A stretch of DNA of 64,000 nucleotides from Spirochaetales bacterium Spiro_12 (GCA_001603165.1 LVBN01000065.1:30030-94029), one strand, 5' to 3'. Positions 54,806 through 63,559 are shown, numbered from the stretch's first letter. Numbers and translations are program-made. The notes: generated by a model from the sequence alone, not told the origin.

Positions 54806-55258
54806 ATGTCGCTCATCGAGCTGATCGACAAGAGAACGGTGAAGGTTCCCCTGGAGGCTAGGGACAAACAGGGCGTTTTAAGGGAATTGGTCAACCTGTT
54901 GGCTTCCGCCACGGATAAGGTGAGCGACCCTGAAGCCCTCTATCGGGCGGTGCTGGACCGGGAAGCGTTGGGAAGCACCGGCTTGTCCGAGGGAATAGCC
55001 GTCCCTCACGGCAAAACCAACGCTGTCAGGAACGTATGTCTCGCCATAGGCGTGGCGCCGGAGGGCATCGCATTCGACGCGACGGACGGCAAACCCTCCC
55101 GACTGTTCTTTCTCATCGCGGCATCGGCCGATAAAGCCGGGCCTCATATCGCCGCCCTGGCCGATATAGCGCGGCTCGCCCAGTCGGGCGCGCTGATCAA
55201 GGCATTGGTGCGCGCCCGGGATGCCTCCGAGCTGATCGCCATCCTGCAGGGGGATTAA
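54806..55258 (+). CDS. PTS EIIA type-2 domain protein (PtsN/FruA-like)
   Basis: 150 residues, a single EIIA(fru/mtl/Ntr) domain. The phosphorylatable His68 lies in GIAVPHGKT. The remaining fold runs VRNVCLAIGVAPEGIAF to the end. The ATG at 54806 with AAGGTGG is preferred to the GTG at 54797. No EIIB, EIIC, HPr or EI gene is nearby, so a regulatory (PtsN-like) role is more likely than sugar transport. It is the last gene after the V-ATPase and Usp genes. Confidence 0.9.
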   Translation: MSLIELIDKRTVKVPLEARDKQGVLRELVNLLASATDKVSDPEALYRAVLDREALGSTGLSEGIAVPHGKTNAVRNVCLAIGVAPEGIAFDATDGKPSRLFFLIAASADKAGPHIAALADIARLAQSGALIKALVRARDASELIAILQGD

Positions 55259-55339
55259 ATACCCCCGGGATGTTCAACCCCCGCCGCGTCCTGGGCGCTC
55301 TGCCGCGCGCGGGCTCTGGCGCCGCCGGCGGGGCCGAAC

Positions 55340-55366
55340 GGCAGGCGCCGGAAGGGGGCGCCTGCC
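55340..55366. terminator. Strong hairpin between convergent EIIA and ABC genes
   Basis: A 10-bp perfect stem GGCAGGCGCC/GGCGCCTGCC with a 7-nt loop. The plus side is followed by CCCCGACGGCTTTTA and the minus side has no T-run, so it is a plausible but atypical bidirectional terminator. Confidence 0.55.
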
Positions 55367-55376
55367 CCGACGGCTT

Positions 55377-56432
55377 TTACTCCGCCTTATACCACAAGGT
55401 GCGATTAATCCGTATCGAACACGTTTCCCCTTCCCGGGGTCCGTCCGCCCTTCTGGGCTTCTGTACCCGAAGCTCGGCGGCGCCGGCGGCGAGTTTGTAA
55501 TCCACGATATCGCCCAGGTAGGTGCGCCTCGTCACCAGGGCATCGAAGGAATCGGGGGTGCCGGGCGGCACGAAGTCTATGTCCGAGGGCCTGCAGGCCA
55601 GGAGGGCTCTGGCGCCCAGGTCCGCCGGCGCCGCCCGGCTCGCCGCGGCCGCCACTCCTTTGATCCGCGCCTCGCCCGAGGCTATATCCACGGGAATAAA
55701 GTTCGAAAGTCCGATGAAGGAAAAGACGAACTTGTTCGCCGGTTTGTCGTAGATGTCCAAGGGCTTGCCTATCTGTTGCACCACCCCCCGGTCCATGACG
55801 AGCATGCGGTCCGAAAGCGCCATGGCTTCGGCCTGGTCGTGGGTGACGTAGATGATTGTGAAGCCGAATTTTTTCTGAAGATCCTTGATCTCGAAGCGCA
55901 TCTCCTCCCGGAGTTTGGCGTCCAGGTTGGAAAGCGGCTCGTCCAGAAGCATGACCTTGGGATTGATGGCGATAGCTCTGGCCAGGGCTATGCGCTGCTG
56001 TTCGCCGCCCGAGAGCTTGGCCGGGTAGCTATCCTCCCGATGGGTGAGGCCGGTGCTCTGCAGGGCCATCTTTACCCGTTGTGCGATTTCGTCTTTGGGT
56101 CGCTTGCGGATCCGCAGGGGGAAGGCCACATTGTCCCGCACCGTCAGGTGAGGCCAGACGGCGAAGGCCTGGAAGACCATGCCGAAATCCCGCTGCTCTG
56201 GAGGCAGATAATACTTCTTGAAGCTCGACGAAAAGAGCTTGTCGTCCACCGAGAGCTCGCCCTCGTCCAGGTCCTCGAAACCAGCGATCATCCGCAGGGT
56301 GGTGGTCTTGCCGCAGCCCGAGGGGCCCAGGAAGGAAAAGCATTCGCCCTGTTCCACATCGAGATTGAGCTTGTTCACCGCGATGACCTCGCCGAATCGT
56401 TTTGTCACATCCTTCAGTTTTAGCTGCGCCAT
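55377..56432 (-). CDS. ABC transporter ATP-binding protein (FbpC/PotA-type), second copy in operon
   Basis: 351 residues. Walker A GPSGCGKTTTLR (about 36-47), Q-loop VFQAFAVWPHLTV, signature LSGGEQQR, Walker B VMLLDEPLSNLD and H-loop YVTHD are intact. A C-terminal MOP/TOBE-like domain (about 235-350) follows. GGAG lies 7 nt before the ATG. Together with the other ATPase of this operon it probably forms a heterodimer for the single fused permease; both have complete catalytic motifs. Confidence 0.93.
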   Translation of the reverse strand: MAQLKLKDVTKRFGEVIAVNKLNLDVEQGECFSFLGPSGCGKTTTLRMIAGFEDLDEGELSVDDKLFSSSFKKYYLPPEQRDFGMVFQAFAVWPHLTVRDNVAFPLRIRKRPKDEIAQRVKMALQSTGLTHREDSYPAKLSGGEQQRIALARAIAINPKVMLLDEPLSNLDAKLREEMRFEIKDLQKKFGFTIIYVTHDQAEAMALSDRMLVMDRGVVQQIGKPLDIYDKPANKFVFSFIGLSNFIPVDIASGEARIKGVAAAASRAAPADLGARALLACRPSDIDFVPPGTPDSFDALVTRRTYLGDIVDYKLAAGAAELRVQKPRRADGPREGETCSIRINRTLWYKAE

Positions 56433-56436
56433 CGCC

Positions 56437-58137
56437 TTACTCCTCCACCTTCGCCCTGGGCTTGTCCAGCTGGGCGAGGAATTTTCGTATCACCGTTTCT
56501 CCCACGAAGATTATCACCAGGGCTATGGAAGCCAGGGCGGCGGCGCGGACTGTTTCCCCGTCTTCGTTGAGGGCGTAGATGGCCACACCTATGGTCCTGG
56601 TGGTCGGTCCGTAGAGGAGCACCGAGGTGGTGAGTTCCCGCAGGGCGGGCAGGAAAATGAGGAAGAAGGCGCTGATCATGCCCGGTTTTATGAGAGGTAT
56701 GACGATATCCTTCAGGCTCTGCCAATGGCTGGCTCCGCAGGCTCTTGATGCCTCCTCCAGCGAGTCGGAGACCTGGGACAGGGAGGCCGAGTTGGACTTG
56801 ATGGAAAAAGCCATGTACCTGGCTATGTAGGCGACGAAGATGATCCAGGGCGTATTGTAGATGTTGATGCCGAAGCGGCCGCTCCAGGTGAGGATGACGC
56901 CCAGGGCTATGACCGTGCCCGGCAGGGAGAAGGGCAGGACCCCCAGAAACTGGAGGAGGAATTTTCCCTTCACCTTCATTTTGACTATGACATAGGAGAT
57001 CATGGTGCCCGCCAGCATGGTTACGAAGGCCGCGCTCAAGGATAGGTAAATGGAGTTCCAGATGGCATCCTTGGTCATCTTCCACTGGAATATTTTTATA
57101 TAGTTGTCCCAGGTCATGTTCTTCAGCTGGAAGGTCAGCCCGTATGTCTTGAGGCCACCTACCATGAAAATGGTCACGGTGGGCAGGACGACGGTGATGA
57201 GGATGTAGACGATGCTGATGATGAGCAGAGGCAGCTTGAGCCCCCGGAGCTTGAGCACCATGGGGCGCATGCTCTTGCCGGCTATGATCTGATACTGGCC
57301 TTTCTTGAGCAGGATATCCTGGAGCTTGAGGATGAGGGCCGCCGAGATGACCAGGATGGTGGAAAGAATAGTTCCAACCCGGATGGCGCCGAAGGAGCCT
57401 CCCGAAGCGTAGATCCTTTCGTAGATTTTGGTGGGTATGTTGTAAATACCCTTTTCGGTACCCAGGATCGAGGGCACGCCAAAGTGGGAGAGGGAATAGA
57501 GGGCCACCAGGAGGGCTCCTGAGAGAATCGAGGGCATCACAAGAGGAAGGGTTATCTTGCCGGTTATGGTGCCCAGGCCGGCGCCGGAGATGCGGGCCGA
57601 TTCCTCCAGGGTGGGGTCCATACGTTCGAGGGCGCCGGCCACCTGGAGGAAGACAAAGGGAAAGAGATACATGGACTCGATGGCGATGATGCCGCCCAGG
57701 CTCATTATGTCGATGGGCGCCCGCTCCAGGCCGAACATGGCCATGAGGAGCTTGTTTATGTAGCCGGCCCGGGACGAGAGCAGCACCTTCCAGGCCAGGG
57801 CGCCGATGAATGAAGGCAGCATGAAGGGCACGAGGAAGAGGGCCTTCATGGCTTTTTTGAAAGGCAGATCGGTTCGGGCCACCAGCCAGGCGAAGAAGGT
57901 ACCGATCGTCGTCGATACCAGGGTAGTGCCCGTGGCGATCAGCACGGAATTCCACAATGCCTGGTAAGTGTCCGGATCGGAAAGAATCTTCATCACGCCG
58001 GCGATATTGAATTTTCCGTTTTCAAAAAACGCCGTGAGAATGATGAGGATGACAGGCACCGCGACGACGATCACCAGGACCAAAATGGAAAAGACGAGGA
58101 CCAGGTTGGCGGTTGTCAGTTTTTTCCCTGTGTTCAT
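56437..58137 (-). CDS. Fused ABC permease, Fbp/Afu (iron(III)-type) family
   Basis: 566 residues with two copies of the binding-protein-dependent permease domain and about 12 helices. EAA loops are seen near LEESARISGAGLGTITGKIT (first half) and LEEASRACGASHWQSLKDIV (second half). Such fused permeases (FbpB, PhnU/AfuB type) move ferric iron, phosphonates or sugar phosphates. It overlaps the upstream ATPase gene by ATGA and is followed 4 bp later by the second ATPase gene. Confidence 0.94.
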   Translation of the reverse strand: MNTGKKLTTANLVLVFSILVLVIVVAVPVILIILTAFFENGKFNIAGVMKILSDPDTYQALWNSVLIATGTTLVSTTIGTFFAWLVARTDLPFKKAMKALFLVPFMLPSFIGALAWKVLLSSRAGYINKLLMAMFGLERAPIDIMSLGGIIAIESMYLFPFVFLQVAGALERMDPTLEESARISGAGLGTITGKITLPLVMPSILSGALLVALYSLSHFGVPSILGTEKGIYNIPTKIYERIYASGGSFGAIRVGTILSTILVISAALILKLQDILLKKGQYQIIAGKSMRPMVLKLRGLKLPLLIISIVYILITVVLPTVTIFMVGGLKTYGLTFQLKNMTWDNYIKIFQWKMTKDAIWNSIYLSLSAAFVTMLAGTMISYVIVKMKVKGKFLLQFLGVLPFSLPGTVIALGVILTWSGRFGINIYNTPWIIFVAYIARYMAFSIKSNSASLSQVSDSLEEASRACGASHWQSLKDIVIPLIKPGMISAFFLIFLPALRELTTSVLLYGPTTRTIGVAIYALNEDGETVRAAALASIALVIIFVGETVIRKFLAQLDKPRAKVEE

Positions 58138-59237
58138 CGAGCGGCCTCCCCGTTTTCGTCAAACCATCGCAGACCCGAAAAACGGATGCCGCAGTCCTGG
58201 CCTTCCTCGACGAGGAGATCCCTGGCCAGGGCTTCCTCGGTCTGTACCTGGGCGCGGAGCTGCACGCCTTTCACATCCAGCAAAAAGTCCACAATCGGTC
58301 CGAGGAGTGAGAGCCGCAGCAGCTTGGCCGGCAGGCCCCCTTCGATAGCCGGATTCCTGTCCAGAAGAATATCCATGGGTCTGCAGCCTGCCCTTCCGGA
58401 AGTCCCTTCGAAGGTGGAGGGAGGCGAAAGGGGGAGGCGCAGGGCTTTGGCGCCGTCTGCGTCCCCCCGTATCCAGGCGGCGCCCTCCCTGATCTCGAAG
58501 GGTATGTAGTTGGGTATGCCCAGGAACTGGTGGACGAATTCGTCCACGGGGTGCTCGTATACCTCATCGGGTTTTCCCGTCTGCCTGATTTTCCCTTCCA
58601 AATCCATGATGGCCATTCTATCCGAGATGGCCAGGGCTACTTCCTGGTCGTGGGTGACGTAGAAAATGGTAGTCCCGGTCTTGCGCTGGAGTTCCTTGAT
58701 CTCGAAACGCATTTCCTCCCGGAGGTTCGCGTCAAGGTTGGTGAGGGGTTCGTCCAGGAGCATGACCGCGGGATTGGTGACCAGGGCTCTGGCGAGGGCG
58801 ACGCGCTGCTGCTGCCCGCCGGAAAGCTGGTAGGGATAGCGGTTGGCCAGGCCCTTCAATCCCACCTGCTCGATGGCTTTGCGTACATCGGCAGAGATTT
58901 TTTCTTTGGTCGCCTTGGCTATTTCCAGGGGATAGGCGATGTTTTCATGAACAGTCTTGTGGGGCCAGACGGCGTAGTCTTGAAATACGACGCCGATGTG
59001 ACGCTCCTCGGGGGGCAGGGCGTGCTTAGCGTCGGCGACGATCCGTTCTCCGATATTGACGGTTCCCTCGTCGGGCGTCTCGAAGCCCGCGATGAGCCTC
59101 AGGATCACGGTCTTCCCGCAACCCGAGGGGCCGAGGAGGGTGAAGCACTCACCCGATTGTATGGTGAGATCGAGATCGTCGAGCACCTTGTGAGTACCGT
59201 AGGATTTCGACACTCCCGACAGGCGAAGGTCAGCCAT
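58134..59237 (-). CDS. ABC transporter ATP-binding protein (FbpC/PotA-type), first copy in operon
   Basis: 367 residues. Walker A GPSGCGKTVILR, Q-loop VFQDYAVWPHKTV, signature LSGGQQQR, Walker B VMLLDEPLTNLD and H-loop YVTHDQ are intact; a C-terminal TOBE-like domain follows. AAGGAG lies 8 nt before the ATG. It is clearly related to the other ATPase across the nucleotide domain but diverged in the C-terminal part. It precedes the permease gene. Confidence 0.93.
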   Translation of the reverse strand: MADLRLSGVSKSYGTHKVLDDLDLTIQSGECFTLLGPSGCGKTVILRLIAGFETPDEGTVNIGERIVADAKHALPPEERHIGVVFQDYAVWPHKTVHENIAYPLEIAKATKEKISADVRKAIEQVGLKGLANRYPYQLSGGQQQRVALARALVTNPAVMLLDEPLTNLDANLREEMRFEIKELQRKTGTTIFYVTHDQEVALAISDRMAIMDLEGKIRQTGKPDEVYEHPVDEFVHQFLGIPNYIPFEIREGAAWIRGDADGAKALRLPLSPPSTFEGTSGRAGCRPMDILLDRNPAIEGGLPAKLLRLSLLGPIVDFLLDVKGVQLRAQVQTEEALARDLLVEEGQDCGIRFSGLRWFDENGEAAR

Positions 59238-59327
59238 GTTGGGTTCTCCTTAAGCATGTAGGGGATGAGACAGGGCGCAAAAACCCTGCCTGCGGCGTTC
59301 TTCGGCGGCACCAGAGGAAAGGGGTTT

Positions 59328-59357
59328 CGCGGGGAGCGCCTTGCAAGCCTCCCCGCG
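59328..59357 (-). other. Intercistronic hairpin after the Fbp/Afu-type binding-protein gene
   Basis: A 9-bp perfect stem CGCGGGGAG/CTCCCCGCG has a 12-nt loop and lies 13 nt after the binding-protein stop, ahead of the first ATPase gene. This is the fourth hairpin of this kind in the window. Confidence 0.72.
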
Positions 59358-59370
59358 TCCCGACAACGAT

Positions 59371-60360
59371 TTACTTCTTCTGCATTATCGCGGTGAACTT
59401 GTCGATGGTGGCCTGTTTTTCGGCCATGAGCTTGAGATAGTCGATTCCCATGGCGCGCTTGACGGCTTCCTCCGGGGTGACAAGGCCAACGCCCTGGGCG
59501 ATGGGCACATCCCTGCGCACCGGCAGGGTGTAGTTGTTAGCGATGATGGTCTGTCCCTCCTTGGAAAGGAGGAAGTCCACGAATTTCTGGGCGGCCGGGA
59601 GATTGGGAGTGCCCTTGAAAATCGCCACGGGGCTGGGAACGACCAGCATTTCCTTGGGATAGGCGAAGCCCAGGGGGGCGCCGAGCTTGATCTTATCGAT
59701 GGTGATGTAATCCACGCCGATGCAACCCACCAGATCGCCGGCGGCGGTGTCGTCCACCACCTGGCCCGAGCCCTGGCCCAGCTTGCCGCCGTTGGCCCTC
59801 AGTTTGGTAAAGTAATCCCAGCCGAGGTTTTCGGCCATCATGCCCACGGAGACCATGGCAGTGCCCGAAAGGGCGGGATTGGCTATGGCGAAGCTGTCCT
59901 TCCACGCCGGTCCGAAAAGATCAGACCATTGGGTGGGCGGGGTCTTGATCTTGTTGGTGTTATAGGTAACTCCCAGGGTGCCCAGGCGGGCGGGGGTGAA
60001 CTCGTAATCCGGATCGTTCAGGGGGCTCACCACGTACTGGGCTTCCGGCGACTTGTACTTCTGAAGAACCCCTTCCTTTTTCAGGGCGTAGAAATCGGGG
60101 ACCTCGCTGGTCCAAAGCACGTCCACCACAAGCTTGCCCGACTGCCGCTCTGCGGCTATTTTGGCCATTATTTTACCCGCGCCGGCGGAATAATAATCGA
60201 ACTGTACGTTGGGGTGCTTTTTCACGAAGGCATCCCTGAGTTCGCCGATCAGAACTTCCTTCATGGATGTATAGACCATGAGTTTTTCCTTGCCCTGGGC
60301 GAATACCGGCAGAATACCCACGGTCAGGACGGCCATGAAAATGAGCAGCGTGCGTTTCAT
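59371..60360 (-). CDS. Extracellular solute-binding protein (Fbp/Afu, SBP family 1/6 type)
   Basis: 329 residues with a signal peptide (MKRTLLIFMAVLTVGILPVF-A). The mature part has KLMVYTSMKEVLIGELRDAF, VDVLWTSEVPDFYALKKEGV, LGVTYNTNKI and a closing VDFLLSKEGQTIIANN, which place it with FbpA/AfuA-like proteins that bind ferric iron, phosphonates or sugar phosphates. The paired Tyr iron ligands of FbpA are not evident, so a non-iron ligand is plausible. AAGGAGG precedes the ATG. First gene of the four-gene transporter, 95 bp after the LuxR-type regulator. Confidence 0.93.
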   Translation of the reverse strand: MKRTLLIFMAVLTVGILPVFAQGKEKLMVYTSMKEVLIGELRDAFVKKHPNVQFDYYSAGAGKIMAKIAAERQSGKLVVDVLWTSEVPDFYALKKEGVLQKYKSPEAQYVVSPLNDPDYEFTPARLGTLGVTYNTNKIKTPPTQWSDLFGPAWKDSFAIANPALSGTAMVSVGMMAENLGWDYFTKLRANGGKLGQGSGQVVDDTAAGDLVGCIGVDYITIDKIKLGAPLGFAYPKEMLVVPSPVAIFKGTPNLPAAQKFVDFLLSKEGQTIIANNYTLPVRRDVPIAQGVGLVTPEEAVKRAMGIDYLKLMAEKQATIDKFTAIMQKK

Positions 60361-60416
60361 CGATTCCTCCTTGAAGATGATGGGGAATTTTTTGTCGGTT
60401 TTAGCGAACGCGCAAC

Positions 60417-60432
60417 GAGTACTTTGGTACTC
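60417..60432. promoter_or_regulatory. Candidate operator dyad upstream of the Fbp/Afu-type operon
   Basis: GAGTAC-TTTG-GTACTC is a perfect 6-bp inverted repeat with a 4-nt spacer, 57 nt before the binding-protein ATG and just after the regulator stop. Size and position suit a site for the neighbouring LuxR-type regulator or another dimeric factor. Confidence 0.5.
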
Positions 60433-60455
60433 TCAAGGCGGTTTTTTGGAAAAAA

Positions 60456-61766
60456 CTAGGAAAAAAGGCGGGGGTCCAGGGAAAAATCGGGATTTTTTTC
60501 GGCGTGAAGGCGAACCGACTCCAGATCCAACCCCGCGTCCCGGAGACGGACTATGGCCGATACCCTGTCCTGGGCCCCAATACGTCCATAGGCGGAATGC
60601 AGATAGTTTTTCACCGTCTGCTCCCTGATTCCCAAGATCGAGGCGATCTCCTTGTTCCCCTTTCCCGTGAGAAGAAAGAGCAGCACCAGGGCTTCCTTGG
60701 GACTTAACTCGGACCACCAGGAGGGAAGGCGGAATTCCTTTTCCACCCGACTTGGTTCTTTTCGCGCGCTACGGACATAGGCCGTGACGATCCAGATGGA
60801 GAAACCCAGGATCGCGAGAAGCAGGAGCCTGACCAGGGCAGGAAACGGTTTCGCGGAGATGGGCAGAATGGAGAGGATGGTCCAGTCCTTGCCGGGAACG
60901 GGATTGTAGACGACCCAGAATGAGGAGTTCCTGTAACGTCCCGGGGCTGCCGGGGGCAGGCGGCCTTCCAGGCGGAAACTGAAATCCGGAATAGCCTCCG
61001 AGGCTGTCTTGAGGCTGAAAGAGGGGTCCACCGAGGCTAGGATTCTGCCATCCTTGTCCAAAAGGAGGTTGTAGTCGGTCTTCTTGGATACGGATATACC
61101 CTCGTCCTGGGAGAAGCCGCCTACGGTGCGGGAAAACCTGTCCGGATCGATGAGAAGCACAAGGACGCCGAGGCGGAAGCCGTCGGGTATGCGCTTGATG
61201 AGCCGGGCGCACAGGAGGGGGGAACCGTGATTTTTCGCTTCCGCCGGCCGAGGACTTTCTTGGGAAAGCACAGCCCAAACCGGTCTGCCTTCCGCCGCCG
61301 CGGCCGACTCCAGGATTGTTTCCCGAACCGGAATCCAGGTCCGCCGGGTGAGGGAATCGCTCATTGTCAGGGGAATGCGGCCGAGGGCGTTCAGATCGAA
61401 GAACACCGCATCCTCGATTTCGGGGACTGTCCCCGTCACCCCCTCGAGGTGATCCGAAAAGACCGCGTTCCATCTGCTGATATCGTAAAGTTCCTTGTCC
61501 GATGTGTAGGATGCCAGCGTTTCATTGAGGAGTGAATTGGAAAGAAACTGGTAGGAGACGGCTTCCAGGGCCGATGCGAGTTCTTCGGTCCTTCCTGCCT
61601 TGAGTTCGAGCAGTTCCGCGGCGTAATTGGCGGGATCGTCCAGCCGCAGGGTGATTCGGAGATCGAGAAGAAGCATGAGGCTGGCGAGGATCCCGGCGGC
61701 CAGGGCGAGATACGATCGCCATGGTAAGGGTTTTCGTACTCCTTCCACACTTCCCGTCTTGGGCAT
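60456..61766 (-). CDS. Membrane-anchored LuxR-type regulator with extracytoplasmic sensor domain
   Basis: 436 residues. Helix 1 is at about 19-37, an extracytoplasmic domain of about 290 residues follows (Cache-like: LLLDKDGRILASVDPSF and WVVYNPVPGKDWTILSILP near its end), helix 2 at about 328-347, and a C-terminal LuxR HTH (about 370-425) with LSPKEALVLLFLLTGKGNKE and a following EIASILGIREQTVKNYLH-type turn. It has no kinase or receiver domain, so it would signal directly from outside to DNA. The ATG at 61766 is used; the frame upstream has no ribosome site. It likely controls the adjacent transporter. Confidence 0.88.
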   Translation of the reverse strand: MPKTGSVEGVRKPLPWRSYLALAAGILASLMLLLDLRITLRLDDPANYAAELLELKAGRTEELASALEAVSYQFLSNSLLNETLASYTSDKELYDISRWNAVFSDHLEGVTGTVPEIEDAVFFDLNALGRIPLTMSDSLTRRTWIPVRETILESAAAAEGRPVWAVLSQESPRPAEAKNHGSPLLCARLIKRIPDGFRLGVLVLLIDPDRFSRTVGGFSQDEGISVSKKTDYNLLLDKDGRILASVDPSFSLKTASEAIPDFSFRLEGRLPPAAPGRYRNSSFWVVYNPVPGKDWTILSILPISAKPFPALVRLLLLAILGFSIWIVTAYVRSARKEPSRVEKEFRLPSWWSELSPKEALVLLFLLTGKGNKEIASILGIREQTVKNYLHSAYGRIGAQDRVSAIVRLRDAGLDLESVRLHAEKNPDFSLDPRLFS

Positions 61767-61873
61767 CGGCACAGTATAGACCGGAAAATAAAAAATTTTG
61801 GGATTTTTTTGCGGCAAACGCGGATTTTTCTTGAGCCAGGCTCCTTGTAATTGCGGAGGCTCCGGGAAATATC

Positions 61874-62470
61874 TCAAATATGGGCGATCAGGTGCTCGAT
61901 GAGGATCTTTGTCCCTATACCTATCAAAACTATTCCTCCGACGATATCGGCCCAGTCGCCGAAAAGCCGTTTCAGGTTTTTCCCGAACTGGATTCCCAGA
62001 AGGCATACGACGAAGGTGGTGACGCCGATGATGACCGAGGGCCAGAGAATGGGAGAGCCGATCATGCATAACGAGAGACCGACGGCCAGGGCGTCGATGC
62101 TGGTGGCCAGGGCCAGGAGGAGCAGGCTATGGATCTTCATGATGCCATGGTCTTTGATCTCGTCGGGGTCGGGACAGTAGGCGGGAATTCTGACGCGGAT
62201 ACCTTCCCACAACATTTTACCGCCCACGAAGGCCAGAAGGCCAAAGGCGATCCAGTGATCGTACCCTTGGATGAGCTGCCTGAAGGTCGAGCCTAAAAGC
62301 CAGCCGGTCAGGGGCATGGCAAACTGAAAAAAGCCGAAGAAGGCGGCTGCCCGCAGGCTTACCGCCCTGGGTATGGAATCGGTACATATGGAAGCGGAGA
62401 TGGAAACCGCCAGGGCGTCCATGGAGAGGGCTAGTCCCATGAGAAAGCTGGTCAGCAAAATGGAATCCAC
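61874..62470 (-). CDS. mntP: Manganese efflux pump MntP
   Basis: 198 residues, six helices. The two DUF204 repeats show the acidic pairs: GLALSMDALAVSISASI (about 12-28) and LALATSIDALAVGLSL (about 113-128), both with the essential Asp. It exports Mn2+ across the inner membrane. A GTG start has AGGAG 7 nt upstream. It lies 12 bp after the polyprenyl synthase gene, so the two are probably co-transcribed; no yybP-ykoY manganese riboswitch is seen. Confidence 0.94.
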   Translation of the reverse strand: MDSILLTSFLMGLALSMDALAVSISASICTDSIPRAVSLRAAAFFGFFQFAMPLTGWLLGSTFRQLIQGYDHWIAFGLLAFVGGKMLWEGIRVRIPAYCPDPDEIKDHGIMKIHSLLLLALATSIDALAVGLSLCMIGSPILWPSVIIGVTTFVVCLLGIQFGKNLKRLFGDWADIVGGIVLIGIGTKILIEHLIAHI

Positions 62471-62482
62471 CCTGAGTCTCCT

Positions 62483-63460
62483 CTAGTACCTTCGTTGGAG
62501 CAGGGCTTCCGACGCGTTCATGAGCTCTTGCTTGGCCGGACAGGAGGGAAGCCGTTCGATCTCCACCCGGGCCCGGGCGGTAAACCGTTGGGCTATCGAT
62601 CTTGCTTCGTCCAGGGCGCCGGTAGCCAGGACGATACGCAGTATTTCGGAAATTTTCCGATCGTCCATCGGCTTGCCCAGGAGCGGCCTGAGGGAGGATT
62701 CGTCCTTCTTGAGGGCGAGGATGAGGGGAAGGGTGCAGAGTCCTTCCTTTATATCGTTGCCGACGGGTTTTCTCAGCGTCTTGTCGTCGGATTCGTAATC
62801 CAGAATGTCGTCGATTATCTGGAAAGCCATGCCGATATCGTAACCGGTCCGTCGCAGCGCTTGGATCACTAAGGGGTCGGCCTTGGCTTCGCTGGCACCC
62901 ACGTGGAGGGAGAGCGAAAAAAGCGCCGCCGTCTTGCCGGCGATCGTCCGCAGGTAGCTTCGCTTGGAGGTCGAAAATCCGAATTTTCCCAAGTCCTGTC
63001 CGATTTCGGCGGCGCAAATGCCACCGACGAAACGGGCCAGGACCCTGGCGCTCTTCAGGTCGGCGTAGTCGGCCACCAGGCGGAAGCTTCGCGAGAAAAG
63101 CCAGTCCCCGGCCAGGATGGCGTTGGTAGTGCCGAAATCGGTATGCAACGTGGAAGTGCCGCGGCGGATGGCCGCGTCGTCGATGATATCGTCGTGCACC
63201 AAACTGGCGGTGTGAATCAATTCCACCGCCGCGGCGATATGATGGATTTTATCTTCGCTGGAAGGGCCTTTGCCCTTGGGTCCGAACCCCGAGCCTATGA
63301 TGACGAAGGCAGGTCTGAGCATCTTGCCGCCCGAGAACACCAGCCGTTTGGTAGCCTCGGCCAAGGGAAAGCCCGGATCGCTCAAGGTTTCCGCCAATAG
63401 ACCTTCGACACGATCCAAACGCTTGCCGAGACGAGGTGAATTTTTCCAGATATCCGTCAT
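62483..63460 (-). CDS. Polyprenyl (octaprenyl/heptaprenyl-type) diphosphate synthase
   Basis: 325 residues. The first Asp-rich motif is LVHDDIIDDAAIRRG (about 91-105) and the second is QIIDDILDYESDD (about 216-228). Length and the small residues before the first motif suit a long-chain trans-prenyltransferase making the quinone side chain from isopentenyl and farnesyl diphosphates. Exact chain length cannot be read from sequence. It lies downstream of a terminator that closes the DoxX-containing gene. Confidence 0.93.
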   Translation of the reverse strand: MTDIWKNSPRLGKRLDRVEGLLAETLSDPGFPLAEATKRLVFSGGKMLRPAFVIIGSGFGPKGKGPSSEDKIHHIAAAVELIHTASLVHDDIIDDAAIRRGTSTLHTDFGTTNAILAGDWLFSRSFRLVADYADLKSARVLARFVGGICAAEIGQDLGKFGFSTSKRSYLRTIAGKTAALFSLSLHVGASEAKADPLVIQALRRTGYDIGMAFQIIDDILDYESDDKTLRKPVGNDIKEGLCTLPLILALKKDESSLRPLLGKPMDDRKISEILRIVLATGALDEARSIAQRFTARARVEIERLPSCPAKQELMNASEALLQRRY

Positions 63461-63491
63461 CTTCTTTTAAAACCTTACTAAGGGCCGTGCC

Positions 63492-63537
63492 AAAAAAAGC
63501 CGGAGTTCCTCTTCGGCTCGCGAAAGGACCTCCGGCT
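63492..63537 (-). terminator. Rho-independent terminator of the DoxX-containing gene
   Basis: Minus strand: AGCCGGAG pairs with CTCCGGCT (63537-63530 with 63505-63498), extended by AGGA/TCCT pairs, then seven T (63498-63492). It is the clearest intrinsic terminator in the window. It implies a separate promoter or read-through for the polyprenyl synthase gene only 31 bp further on; TTGGCA-N17-TTAAAA is a weak candidate. Confidence 0.85.
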
Positions 63538-63559
63538 CTCGCCCCTGGATTATCCCTCT

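Noticed and set aside
61767..62069. A 101-codon upstream extension of the LuxR-type gene
   Set aside because: It overlaps mntP on the same strand in another frame, has no ribosome site and adds His/Arg-rich sequence unlike any domain.
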